NCBI GenBank assembly: GCA_024291935.2
Contig: CM044309.1
Span: 2,914,001-2,978,000, forward strand
Source: Okapia johnstoni
Lineage: Eukaryota > Chordata > Mammalia > Artiodactyla > Giraffidae
Direction of reading: 5' to 3'
DNA: 64,000 nucleotides
Shown: one piece after another, positions 11,567-22,365 of the stretch
How the letters are laid out: the number at the start of each line of letters is the position of its first letter
How positions within the stretch are numbered: the stretch's first letter is position 1
Made by a program: the position numbers and the translations under genes
The notes under the pieces: model-generated
Seen by the model: only the letters and a program-made list of their open reading frames with translations
Databases searched by the model: none
Told to the model about the DNA's origin: nothing

Positions 11567-11720
11567 GTAGGTTCATTTCTATCATTTCTTTTTAGATTCC
11601 ACATATAAGGGATGCAATATGACGTTTCTCCTTCTCTGACTTACTTCACGCAGTATGACACTCTCTAGCTCCATCCATGGTGCTGGAAATGGCATCATTT
11701 CATTCTTCTTAACGTCTGAG
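11567..11720 (-). mobile_element. L1 3' UTR / ORF2 end, antisense, right of the LTR
   Basis: It continues the antisense L1 ('agattccacatataagggatg', 'gacttacttcacgcagtatgac', 'ctccatccatggtgctgg') up to the ORF2-end segment 'gtctgagtaattc'. At this point the orientation switches to sense. Confidence 0.82.
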
Positions 11721-11726
11721 TAATTC

Positions 11727-12083
11727 AAAACAAACAACCCGCTTCTATTTGGGCAGAAGAGCTAAATAGACATTTCTCCAAAGAAGACATACAGACGGCC
11801 AAGAGGCACATGAAAAGATGTTCAGCACCACTAATTATGAGAGAAATGCAAATCAAAACTACAACGATATATCACCTCACACCAGCCAGAATGGCCATCA
11901 TCAAAACATTCACAAACAGTAAGTGCTGGAGAGGGCATAGGGAGAGAAGGGGGCCTCCTACTCTACTGGTGGGGATGTAAATGGGTACAACCACCATGGA
12001 GAACAGCAAGGAGGGTCCTTAAAAACAAACTAGAGCTACCATGTGACCTTACATGCCATATGGGCATATATCTAGATAGTTCT
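11727..12083 (+). mobile_element. L1 ORF2 3' part, sense; inverted 5' segment of the same L1
   Basis: Sense-strand L1 ORF2 C-terminal coding ('gctaaatagacatttctcc', 'atgcaaatcaaaactacaacg', 'ctaccatgtgaccttacatgcc'). The flanking piece on the left is the antisense 3' UTR of L1. The pair is what a minus-strand L1 with a twin-primed 5' inversion looks like, with about 150 bp lost at the junction. Confidence 0.8.
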
Positions 12084-12096
12084 CTTTTTCGTGTTG

Positions 12097-12612
12097 ACAA
12101 AGGATTAATATCCAAAATATACAAGCAGCTCATGCAGCTCAATATCAACAAACACCTCAATCAAAAACAAGAAGAAGAACTAAACAGACATTTCTCCAAA
12201 GAAGACATACAGATGGCCAACAAACGCATGAAAAGATGCTCAACATCGCTAAGTACTAGAGAAATGCAAATCAAAACTAAAACAAGGTATTAGTTCACAC
12301 TAGTCATAATAGCCATCTTCAAAAAATCCACAAACAGTAAACAAAGAGAGGACGTGGAGTCAAGGGGACCCTCACTGTTGGTGGGAATGTAAACTGGTAC
12401 AGTCACTATAGAGAACAGAATGGAACGTCCTTAAAAAACTAAAAATAGAGCTACCATATGACCCTGAAATCCCATTCCTGGGCTTATATCCAGAGAAAAA
12501 TATGATTTGAAAAGATATAGGCACCTCCATGTTTATCGCAGCACTGTTTACAATAGCCAAAACATGAAAGCAACCTAAACGTCCATTGACACTGATAAAG
12601 AACTTATGTTAC
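12097..12612 (+). mobile_element. Second L1 ORF2 3' segment, sense
   Basis: It starts at 'acaaaggattaatatccaaa' and covers the same ORF2 region as the preceding piece ('actaaacagacatttctcc', 'gcaaatcaaaactaaaacaagg'). It continues to 'aacgtccattgacactgataaag' and stops before the 3' UTR. Because it repeats the previous segment it must be a separate copy or an internal duplication. The two copies differ at many sites. Confidence 0.8.
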
Positions 12613-12844
12613 TTTTATAAAAAATTCAGGCCATGCTGAATATTGAAAACAATTGACTCTATACATTCCTAAACTAGATTTTAATCTATATCGTCATAAA
12701 TAATCTCTTTGCCATGTACCCAGCAGTGTAACTGCTACCTCGTCTATATGTAGTTCCTGCTATTTCCCGAGCACACCCTTGTACATGCCAGCTTCGCCCA
12801 GAGCTATCGCTCATGTTTCTCTTTGTATTACTACTTCTGCTACT

Positions 12845-13010
12845 GGTGACATTTCACATTTGTATAGAGCTTAAAATTTAGTAATTCTTATTTAGTCCTT
12901 ATGACAATCTTACTAAGATAGGAAGAAATCAGGGCTCAGTGACATTAAATAAATTTCTCAGAATTCAAGCATTGGCAAGAGGCAGGGTTACATTCAAACA
13001 TAAGCTCGTT
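12845..13010 (-). mobile_element. MIR SINE, antisense
   Basis: The antisense MIR pattern is visible though diverged: 'tatttagtccttatgacaatc', 'tcagggctcagtgacattaaat', 'ggcaagaggcagggttac'. It is an old mammal-wide insertion. Confidence 0.6.
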
Positions 13011-13045
13011 GTTTTGCTTTTTAATTTCAATCCAGTGAATTAGAA

Positions 13046-13232
13046 GTGAAGTGAAGTGAAAGTCGCTCAGTCATGTCTGACTCTGCAACCCCACAGACTA
13101 CACAGTCCATGGAATTCTCTAGGCCAGAATCCTGGCGTGGGTAGCCTTTCCCTTCTCCAGGGGATCTTCCCAACCCAGGGGTCAAACCCAGGTCTCCTGC
13201 CTTGCAGGCAGATTCTTTACCAGCTGAGTCAC
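13046..13232 (-). mobile_element. Bov-tA SINE with 8-bp TSD
   Basis: It reads from 'gtgaagtgaaagtcgctcag' to 'gcagattctttaccagctgagtc'. AATTAGAA flanks it at 13038-13045 and 13233-13240. Orientation is minus, and the 'gtgaa' repeats at the left are the reverse complement of the 'ttcac' tail. Confidence 0.93.
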
Positions 13233-13249
13233 AATTAGAAATAGGTGAA

Positions 13250-13649
13250 TCAATTTTTCAAGAAATATTCCTTTAACCTTCTATGGGAGTGAATTTCCTT
13301 TGACTTTATCAATATATAAGGGTTTTGAATGAAATTGTTTTTTACATGGAATAGCTAATGAGAGAATTAAAATATATAATGTAAAAACAGAACATGCTAA
13401 TTAGCAGTGTTGGAAATCATGATAATGAGTACACTTGTGGGATGTTTGTTAGCAACAGGGTGACAGGAAGGTGTCACATAAGAGATGCTGGATCTTGGAT
13501 AATATTCAGTTTCTTGATCTGATGCATATTGCACTAAAGCTTTCAATTTGTAAAATTCCCTAGCGTTGAACAATCAGTACTTGCACTTTTACATATGTAA
13601 CTTATACATTATGTTTTAAAAGACATACTGCATATTCTCTAGGCTGTTG
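13250..13649. other. Unassigned AT-rich sequence
   Basis: About 400 bp with no repeat family, exon or RNA gene recognised. Confidence 0.4.
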
Positions 13650-14868
13650 TATTTTTTTAGATACCACATGTAAGTGATATCATGCAGTATTTGTCATTCT
13701 CTCAGACTTATTTCACTTAGCATTAGGCCCTCTAAGTCTATCCATGCTGTTGTAAGTGACAAAATTTCATTCTTTCTATGAATAGGTAGTATTCCAACCT
13801 CATTTTATTTATCCATTCATCTGTTGTTGGACACTTAGGTTGCTTCCATACTTTGATAATTGTAAATAATGCTGTAATGAACATTGGGCATGCATCTTTT
13901 CAAATTATTGTCTGTTTTTTTCCTTTCTGGATCTATATAGTAGTTCTATTTTTAGTTTATTTTTTTTTTTAGGGAGGGAACCTTTTTACTATTTTCCACA
14001 GTGGCTACACCAGTATATTCCCAGCAAGTATATGAGGGTTCCCTTTCTCCACATCCTAGTCATATTTGCTATTTGACTTCTTTTGATGATAAGCATTTTG
14101 ACAAGAGTGAGGTGCTATCTCATTTGAATTTCCCTGATGATTAGCAATGTTTAATATGCCTGTTGGCCATTGGCATTTCCTCTTTGGAAAAATGTCTATT
14201 TAGTTCTTATACCTGATTTTTAATCACGTTGTTTGATTTTGTAAAACTGAGTCTGATAAGCTATTTATATATGTTGGATATTGACCCCTTATTGGTAGTA
14301 TCATTTACAAGTGTTTTCTCTCATTCAGTAAGTCTGTTTTTCTGGTCAGTGATTTCCTTTACAGTGTGAAAGCTTTTAAGTTTAATTAGGTTCCATTTCT
14401 TTATTTTTGCTTTTATTTCCTTTACTTTAGGAGCCAAATCCAAGAAATATTGCAGCAATTTAAGCCACAGAGTGTTCTGCCTGTGTTTTGCTGTAGGAGT
14501 TTCATAGTGTCTGGTCTTTTTAGATCTTTAATCCGTTTTGAGTTTATTTTTGTTTATGATGCTCCAATCTTATTGTTTTACGTGTAGCATCCAGTTTTCC
14601 CATCACCACTTATTGAAGAGGCTGTCTTTTACCCTCTGCATACTCTTGACTCTTTGCCACAGATTAAGCGGCTGTAAGTGCATAGGTTTACTTTCTCTAT
14701 CCTGTGCCACAGGTCTATGCTTCTATTTTTGTTTCAGTGTGACACTGCTTTGATGACTGTAGCTGTGTAATAGTCTGAGGTCAAGGAGCATGATTCCTCC
14801 AGCTCTGCTCTTCTTTCTCAAGACTGTTTTGGCTATTTGGGGTCTTTTTTGTTTCCTTGAGTATTTAA
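13650..14868 (-). mobile_element. L1 ORF2 3' half, antisense; inverted 5' segment
   Basis: Continuous antisense L1 ORF2 from the stop-proximal region ('agataccacatgtaagtgatatc') back to 'ctcaagactgttttggctatttgg'. Landmarks include 'cagtggctacaccagtatattc', 'atgttggatattgacccctt' and 'tgtgccacaggtctatg'. The adjacent piece on the right is the L1 3' UTR in sense orientation, beginning almost exactly where this segment's consensus ends. The element is therefore a plus-oriented L1 with a twin-primed 5' inversion. Stops interrupt every frame. Confidence 0.85.
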
Positions 14869-15075
14869 ATAGACTCATAGATGTAGAGAACAAACTAATA
14901 GTTCATGCGGTGGGGGAGGAGCAAGATAGGGATGGAAGAGTGGGAAGTACAAACTATTGGTTGCAAGGACAGGCTACAAGGATGTATCGTACAACATGAG
15001 GAATATAGCCAATCTTTTATAAAAGCTGTAAATGGAGTGCAACCTTTAAAAATTGCATACAAAATTAAATACAAA
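14869..15075 (+). mobile_element. L1 3' UTR, sense; 3' segment of the inverted L1
   Basis: It begins 'agactcatagatgtagagaac' and continues with 'ggatggaagagtgggaag' and 'ggatgtatcgtacaacatgagg', the order of an L1 3' UTR. It lacks a clear poly(A), and the AT-rich right end makes the exact boundary uncertain. Confidence 0.78.
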
Positions 15076-16745
15076 CTAAAAAATAATAACCTTGATCTTT
15101 ATTATAAACAGAATTAAAACCAGATATTAAATACTTAACTTTGTGAATTCAGATACCTTAAAAGCTAAAATCTGCCCACAACAAATAAAAAGAAAATACA
15201 TATTGCATGAAAAGTTCTCAACAGAGAGCTTAACAAAAATATTATATTCTTATAAGTTGATAATAACATTAATGCTATAATTATTATTGTTAAAATCTTT
15301 GCTGTATAATAACGAGCATTTTATTTTACAGGTAAGGAAATTTATACTTTGAGAGATTAAGTAAATTTCATACAGCAAACAACTAATAGAGCTGATATTC
15401 AATCCAGGTAGTATCCTTCACTACTTTTATTTTGCTATAAAATAAACTTGCAGTGTAAGTGAGCATTTCTTATAGACTTCCTCCGGAGTGTTCTCAATTA
15501 TATATTTCATTTCTTTAATACCTTTTGAGCCCTTGAAGCAGGATGTTTTAGTCATTTTTATACCCACTACCATGAGCTTACGTGGGTTTTTATCTTTTTT
15601 TGTTTTCAGAAAAATACATGTGAGCCTGTGGGAGTGTGTGTGTGAGCACATACACACACACACTTTTAAAACAATATAGATATGCAAAGTGAGACAATAT
15701 AGATGTCTTGCATTGAGAACATGTATGTTAACACATCATCAATTCATTTTTGCATTATCAAGCAAATAGTTACTTTCTCAGTTAAATTCAATTTTTAAAA
15801 TAAACTCCTTAGCAACTGACTGAAAATCTTTGTAAAATATATAACTCAGTCATCCACACTCTGAATCCACGTGTCTGTCTGTGTTATCTTTTAATAAAGT
15901 GCTCTTTTCAGTATATAGTTGAAAAGAGATACAGCATTATCCCACGAGCCTCCAGCTTTCAAAAGAAAGGGAGGGGAAAAAAACATGAATAACTACTTTT
16001 CCTATGTGTTATATTTCTTTAAGAAGCAAAGAAGTTTACAAGCCTTTGGAAATTTTTTCAAAAAGTTGTGCTTTTTTTAATTTATAAAATACATAAGCTT
16101 CTTTTATTGTTCTTGCTTAGAACAATACAATGATCATATGGATTCCTTTCTATTTTTTCCATGTAGTGGCTTAAGTGAGTCTAGTTGTTGAGAAATGTTC
16201 TTCTTTTTAAATTTGAAATATCTTACTTCCCAGGTATAAAAGAATGGGGAAATAAGATTTCCGCTTCTCATTTATTACTGAAAGCACAATGAAACCAGAT
16301 CATTCAGTCTAACCAAAGACACCAAGTTGGTTTATAAAGAATTTGTTATTAAGGGCTGTGAAGTCTAATATTATTATCATAATATTCATAAAGCTCAATA
16401 GCTTCAGGGAAGCCTAGGCATTTCTATGTAGCAAATTGGAAAAGTTTACAGCTGTTACAAGGAATAAGCTACCTGTTCTCCAAATCTTTATTTGCCAGGC
16501 ATAAGTAGTAAGATTTAGGATGACTAAATACATACGCACGCACACAAACTAATCCAATGTGCTCTTAGATTGTAATTCTCACTTCATATAAGATATCTTT
16601 CAAAAAGTATTACGAGTTTCTTCAGAATGCCTTTGTATGACCACTAAGAAAAAGTTGCTACTGAAAAAGTATGTTACTGAAAACATTAAAGTTGAGAGAT
16701 GAGAACTCTACTCAATACTCCGTGATGAATTTAATGGGAAGGAAA
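15076..16745. other. Mostly unassigned AT-rich sequence with a MIR and small inverted repeats
   Basis: A diverged antisense MIR is visible at about 15305-15425 ('ttacaggtaaggaaatttatac', 'caatccaggtagtatcc'). A short GT/CA self-complementary tract lies at 15634-15663. A perfect hairpin with 9-bp arms lies at 15902-15910 and 15920-15928. Nothing else is recognised. Confidence 0.45.
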
Positions 16746-16858
16746 TCCAAAACAGAGGGGCTGTATGTATGCGTATAGTTGATCCACTTTGCCATATAGC
16801 AGAACTAAAACAACATTGAAAGTAAAGCAACTATACTCCAATAAAAATAATTTAAATA
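16746..16858 (+). mobile_element. L1 3'-terminal fragment
   Basis: About 110 bp matching the extreme 3' end of ruminant-type L1: 'gcgtatagttgatccacttt', 'catatagcagaactaaaaca' and 'caactatactccaataaaaa'. It is a strongly 5'-truncated insertion. Confidence 0.8.
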
Positions 16859-17339
16859 TGAAAGATGAGTTTACGGGGAGAAGACAATTTTAATGGCTGG
16901 TTCTGCTACACTGATTCACAAAAAATGTTCGAGAAACCTAAACAATAGTTATGTTTGCTATTTATTTTAAGTTATTTCTTTTTTTCCATGACAGTGCTAA
17001 TCCAACATTCCAAGACCAATTTTTACCTTTTTTTCAAGAACATTAGAAAATTTGCTTCAAAGGGAATAAGAAGCATGAATAATGAATCGGTGAAAGAATA
17101 CCCAGTAGATTGTGAAATGATGAGTGAAAATTAAAACTGAAAAAAATGAATAAATACATTTCAATCGGAATTTAGAGTGACCGAAGGGACTTAAGACTCC
17201 CTACCTCTTCTCAGAACTCACATGTTTTAGGAACCCTTCTGGATTTCCCAAAGACCAGAAATGAAGTTTGAATATTTCCATTTAAACAGGAAAAGGTGGC
17301 CCTAATGGGCAGTGAACGCAGGAACATTTGATGTAACAG

Positions 17340-17710
17340 GAATGGAGCTGGGATTTGGAAGCTGAGAGATCAGCATTTCACTCTCAATTTTGAAAATTAC
17401 TGGCTGTGAGATTTGTGACAAGTCACTTGAACCTGGCTTAAAGTGATCTCACAGCAATAATTAGGATTTGGGCTTATTATTACTACCATTTAAAGTAAAA
17501 ATAATAAAAGTTAGTATATATGAAATACTTGTTTAATATTCACAGGCACCTGAGGATGCAGGTGGTATATTTTCCTCCATATATAGATGATAAAAGTCAT
17601 TTACAGACAGACCAGAAGCAAGATTACATAGCCAGCAAGGGGAAAACCTGTATCAAAACTCATTAGTATGGTTTAAGAACTCATGTGCTTGAATACTCTG
17701 CTGTCACTAA
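17340..17710. mobile_element. Two MIR remnants in opposite orientation
   Basis: At 17340-17440 a sense MIR core is visible ('ttactggctgtgagatttgtgac', 'aagtcacttgaacctgg'). At about 17510-17710 an antisense MIR follows ('aatattcacaggcacctg', 'gatgataaaagtcatttacag', 'gaactcatgtgcttgaatac'). Both are heavily diverged. The pair could be two insertions or one rearranged element. Confidence 0.55.
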
Positions 17711-17714
17711 TGTA

Positions 17715-20440
17715 TTAACAACAGATTAATAATTTTTAAATAGCTGGTGCTAAATAAACGATTTTTAATTATATGCAGACACTATCTTAACTTTTAGCAC
17801 TTATAAAATTGACTGGCACATAATAAGCCACCCTCACATTTAAAGTGCAGATGAATTAATGGGTTACAAACTAATACATTTCAATTAAACATTGAACCAA
17901 CTTATATTTTAATTTTAAAAAGTCTCTTAGAAGAACTTTTAGTGAAAAAATATTAGTGGTTTATAATTAAAATATGATGTCCATAGAATAAAAGAAGCAT
18001 TTTATAATATTTTAGGGATTGGGGATATTTTATGCCTTAAAGTAAATTTGAACATTGTTGTTGCAATATCATTAGGAACTTTAATTCACTTGGGCAAAAC
18101 CTATCTTCATATATTGTGCAAAAGTCAGTATCAGCCAACAATAATAAATTTGACCTCATTGGCTCAACGTGAAAGAAATCCATTTATATATGAAAAGTGC
18201 TCTTTCATAGTATATATGCACAAAGTGTATGCACTTAAACATCACATAGATACAAAAATAACTATGCCTTCTGTAACAAAGCATAAGTTGTTTGTGCTAA
18301 CTGGACTTCTTTCTCTAGTATCCTGAGGAATTGCTTTGTTGAAAGTGTAGTTAGTTTGAAGAAAATATTTAGCTTTCTTATTTTCCTTTTGCTATTGGAA
18401 ATAGCAGTGTTAGTCTGGAACTAGAGATAAACACTAGTTTCATTATATGCAAACCACAAGAAAAAGAAAGGAATGTTATTTCCTACATCTTCCATCATCT
18501 GAGCTATCACGTGCTTGTTACGCTATTCAAATTAACTGAAAATTAATAGTCTTTTAAATAACTAAAGCTAAAAGGTTTATGATTTTTTAAAGAAGTGTTG
18601 TTTTAAAATATTTGTACATATTCTGTTTTACTGAACTGGAGCAAATAGTAAATATGTGTACTTGCTTAAATAAACTTTCTTCTTATTTTTAATTGTGTAT
18701 GTATTTTTACAAGTGGCTGCACCAGTATAAGCTAAATATACCAATACATCAATTATCAACTTCTTAGTAAAAATATAGAAAACATTAGTTTTATTCTTCT
18801 TCTCCTTAATTTTGAAAGACAATCTGAGTAAATTTAAAGAACTCCATAGTGACAGTAAATAAGTAGATATTTCTTTATGGTTAGAAATTCTAGACAGATC
18901 TGTTTCATCTGATGTGAGGGCGACACGTTTCTGAAGTATGCTGGTCTGAATCGCTCCAGTAGGCTTTATTAGCTTCTAAGTGAGGCTCCCACAGCTTCCT
19001 TCGAAGACTACTAGCCTCTGCTGACTGATGCATCGAAATCAAATGCCCATATGCGGGCATCAACCAAAAAAGAAATCCAGTTCCACAGATTCATCTTTGT
19101 CTCATGAAATCACTGGGAGTGTTTATGAACAACCGTTTATTACCTTTCTTGGGGCCCATGTAATTAAAATTGTCTGTCTCACCGCTTTGCTGTTGAATGG
19201 GGTTTAGAAGAGTGACGGGCTATAAAGTAACACAGTCACAGGTTCCAATACTGCTACGCAGGGAAGCATCTGTCTTCCTGCAGTATCCCCTCGCGGTCTC
19301 TTATCTGTAGCTGATCTGATACTGAGTTCCAGAAAGTAGACCTAATGCTTCCAGATCGTAATCTTGCTAATAATAATTGTCACCACTTGTTGGCATTCCT
19401 TTCGTGGGTCAGGCATTGTTATCAAGAATTACAGTGACTGTAGTGCTTTCTGCAAAGCAACTGGTAGAAATGTGGACTTCGCAGTGAACAAAACTGATTT
19501 TAAAGACACTTAAAAGAATGGCTCATGATCAAATAGGTAATAAGCAACTCTGCAGAGATTTAAACTCAAGATGATCCATGGAACCACATGCTCCGACTTT
19601 TTCTGCTGCTTACTGTGCAAGCCGAAGGGTCCTAGATGTTATTGGAGAGAAATAATTAGATCACGTCACCTACAAATTGACACTTGCAATCTACCTCTAC
19701 AAGGATCAAATTAATAGCCTCTGCAGCTACTAAACTTCAACACCCCCTGAAAGGAGTTCAAGGTAGAGATCAGAAACAAGGCGCTCTGTGCTGTGGGACA
19801 AACTGGCAGAACAGATCTTCATATAGGCAGATATTTCAGAAGATTTCATGAGCCCAATTCTTGTGTCTCCTCATATCTGGAACAACACTAAAATCCTTCA
19901 CGGTGAGGTCTGCTCCTAACTAGCAGTAACCTTCATGAGACTAGCAGAAACTTTCTGCAAAAAAAAAAAAAAAATGTGTGCTTGATTGCCTGCTCATGTT
20001 TTGCAATTTTTTTTTCAGTCAGCAATACCACACGTTCAAATTTCAAAGCTAGCAATGTACTCTAAATGAGACAGTCATTTAATAAAATGCATCAGAAATA
20101 ACATCGCCTGAAATAATAATACTGGATGAACATAAATGTAAAACTCTTTATAATGAATTGATCAAAAAGTGATTAGAGGTGTTTATTCTCTGTGAAGTTG
20201 ACATTCTTTCTAGGAAACATAGCTAGTGTTAGATTATATAACAAATAACTACACAGATAAGGTCAAGAGCATATGTATAACTTTCTTTTGGACAACTGTT
20301 TAAAACATTCACATACATGCATGTGCACACACAAATAAAGCATGTGATGCACCTTTGAATCCAAAGTCTAAGAACATATTTTGCCTGATATTTTGAATAA
20401 GCAATAACCACACTAGATAGATACCCTTAGAATGCTAGGT
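17715..20440. other. Repeat-poor region of 2.7 kb
   Basis: No SINE, BovB or young L1 is seen, which is unusual for this window. A possible old L2/MIR-type remnant lies at about 19390-19500 ('caggcattgttatcaagaattac', 'gcagtgaacaaaactg'). The part 18890-19250 has balanced composition and several CpGs and could be conserved non-coding DNA, untested. Open frames here (for example 18048-18326) show no domain. An A-run lies near 19960-19974. Confidence 0.4.
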
Positions 20441-20444
20441 GCAT

Positions 20445-20785
20445 GTCATAGCTACAAAATGGAATATCATGCAATCATTTAAAATACATTGTAGAGAATG
20501 TTTTAATGATCTGAAAAAATATTTATGATATATAATTCTATATTTAAAGCTTCAGGATATAAAACTAAATATAACCTATGTTTATACTTACATAAATATA
20601 TTAACATACACATTTAAAAAATACTTGAAGAACACAAAAAGATGCATTCAATGACTCTCATTGATTTCAAAAAGTCTATTTTTTTCAAGTTTTACACATT
20701 AACTTTTATGCTATTCTCTATTTTTCCAAGTTTTATAGATTGACTAGTATAAATTTCATTATAAGTAAAAGAAATGCTACGTAAC
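20445..20785 (+). mobile_element. Old L1 (L1M) 3' end
   Basis: It resembles the old L1M 3' region in sense orientation: 'ggaatatcatgcaatcattt', 'tgttttaatgatctgaaaaa', 'tttatgatatataattc' and, at the right, 'tttttccaagttttatag'. It is highly diverged and the boundaries are approximate. Confidence 0.55.
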
Positions 20786-20789
20786 ATTT

Positions 20790-21207
20790 CAGGATCCTAG
20801 AATTCACTGTATATATATTATAAAAATGTTTGTCCCTTACATCTATAACCTTTTTTCTAAAATCATCAGAAGTTAATAACTTCATATTTGTTTAAATTTT
20901 CTTATCGTAAGTGTTTCAAACAAGACATAATTGGATGTTGCCTTCTACTTTATGGCAACGGCTTGACTAGGCAGTATTACAATTTATTGTATCTTGGTTT
21001 TGGTTAGAATTTTCACAGTGATAAGGAATTAAATGAAAAGCTTGCTTCAAGGCAAAATGCTACTGTTTAAATGAAAAGATGACCCCATTTTAGCCATTAG
21101 CATACAATGACATTTGAATTAAATATTTTGTAATCAAAGTCAAGGTAAATAAGGCAAATGAGATATGTAGAAGTCAGATGTCAAAATCAGCCTAATTCTT
21201 TGTCTTC
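20790..21207. other. Unassigned AT-rich sequence
   Basis: About 420 bp with nothing recognised, ending just before a run of about 20 T at 21211-21230. Confidence 0.4.
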
Positions 21208-21237
21208 TTCTTTTTTTTTTTTTTTTTTTTACTGTTA

Positions 21238-21612
21238 CTCTACTAGAATTGATGCTTTTGAACTGTGGTGTTGGAGAAGACTCTTGAGAGTCCCTTGAAC
21301 ATCAAAGAAATCAAACCAGTCCATCCTAAAGGAAATCAACCCTGAATATTCATTGGAAGGACTGATGCGGTAGCTGAAGCTCCAATATTTTGGCCACCTG
21401 ACAGGAAGAACTGACTTATTGGAAAAGATCCGGATGCTGGGAAAGATTGAAGGCAAAAGGAGAAGGAGGCAGCAGAGTTAAATAGAATCACTGATTCAAT
21501 GGACATGCATTTGAGCAAACTCCAGGAGATGGTGAAGGACAGGGAAGCCTGGCTTGTTGCAGTCAATGGGGTCAAAAAGAATCAGACATGACTGAGTGAC
21601 TGAACCAGAACA
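21238..21612 (+). mobile_element. BovB 3'-terminal segment, sense (inverted relative to its body)
   Basis: It begins 'agaattgatgcttttgaactg' and runs to the BovB 3' end 'atgactgagtgactgaacc'. The next base pairs switch to antisense BovB whose consensus ends about 10 bp before this segment's consensus start. The two are therefore parts of one element with the last 375 bp flipped. Several frame-breaking changes are present. Confidence 0.88.
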
Positions 21613-21613
21613 G

Positions 21614-22076
21614 CCTTCTTTATGGTCCAACTCTCACAACTGTACACGGCTGCTGGAAAGACCATAACTTTGACTATATGGACTTTGTCAGCAAATATGA
21701 TGTCTCTGCTTTCTAGTACATTGTCTAGGGTTTGTTACAGCTTTTCTTCTAAGGAGCAAGCGTCTTTTAATTTCATGGCTGCAGTCACCTCTGTAGTGAT
21801 TTTGGAGCCCCCAAAAATGAAATCTGTCACTGTTTCCACTTTTCCCCATCTGTTTGCTATGAAGTGATGGGATCGGATGACATGATCTTTGTTTTTTGAA
21901 TGTTGAGCTTTAAGCCAACTTTTTCACTCTCCTCTTTCACCTTCATCAAGAGGTTCTTTAGTTCCTCTTCACTTTCTGCCATTAAAGTGATATCATCTGC
22001 ACATGTGAGGTTTTTTATATTTCTCCTGGAAAACTTGATTCCAGCTTGTGTGTCATCCAGCCCAGCATTTCACATG
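21614..22076 (-). mobile_element. BovB body, antisense, part 1
   Basis: Antisense BovB from the post-RT region ('cttctttatggtccaactctc') through 'tgagctttaagccaactttttcactc' to the region after the RT catalytic motif ('gattccagcttgtgtgtcatcc'). It is interrupted by the Bov-A2 at 22077. The last 12 bp are one copy of the SINE's target duplication. Confidence 0.9.
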
Positions 22077-22353
22077 CTGCTGCTGCTGCTGCTAAGTCGC
22101 CTCAGTCGTGTCTGACTCTGTGCGACCCCATAGACGGCAGCCCACCAGGCTCCGCCATCCCTGGGATTCTCCAGGCAAGAATACTGGAGTGGGTTGCCAT
22201 TTCCTTCTCCAGTGCATGAATGGGAAAAGTGAAAGTGAAGTCACTCAGTCATATCCGACTCTTAACGACCCCATGGACTGTAGCCTACCAGGCTCCTCCA
22301 TCCATGGGATTTTCCAGGCAAGAGTACTGGAGTGGGGTGCCATTGCCTTCTCC
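22077..22353 (-). mobile_element. Bov-A2 SINE with perfect 12-bp TSD, nested in BovB
   Basis: Two Bov-A monomers in reverse orientation ('agtcgcctcagtcgtgtctgac' and 'agtcactcagtcatatccgac'), joined by the 'gtgcatgaatgggaaaagtg' linker. A (CTG)n tract at the left is the reverse complement of the usual (AGC)n tail. GCATTTCACATG flanks it at 22065-22076 and 22354-22365. The insertion is younger than its BovB host. Confidence 0.96.
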
Positions 22354-22365
22354 GCATTTCACATG

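Noticed and set aside
22077..22095. (CTG)n as an independent microsatellite
   Set aside because: It is the reverse complement of the Bov-A2 (AGC)n tail. The same holds at 52374, 58185 and 58809.
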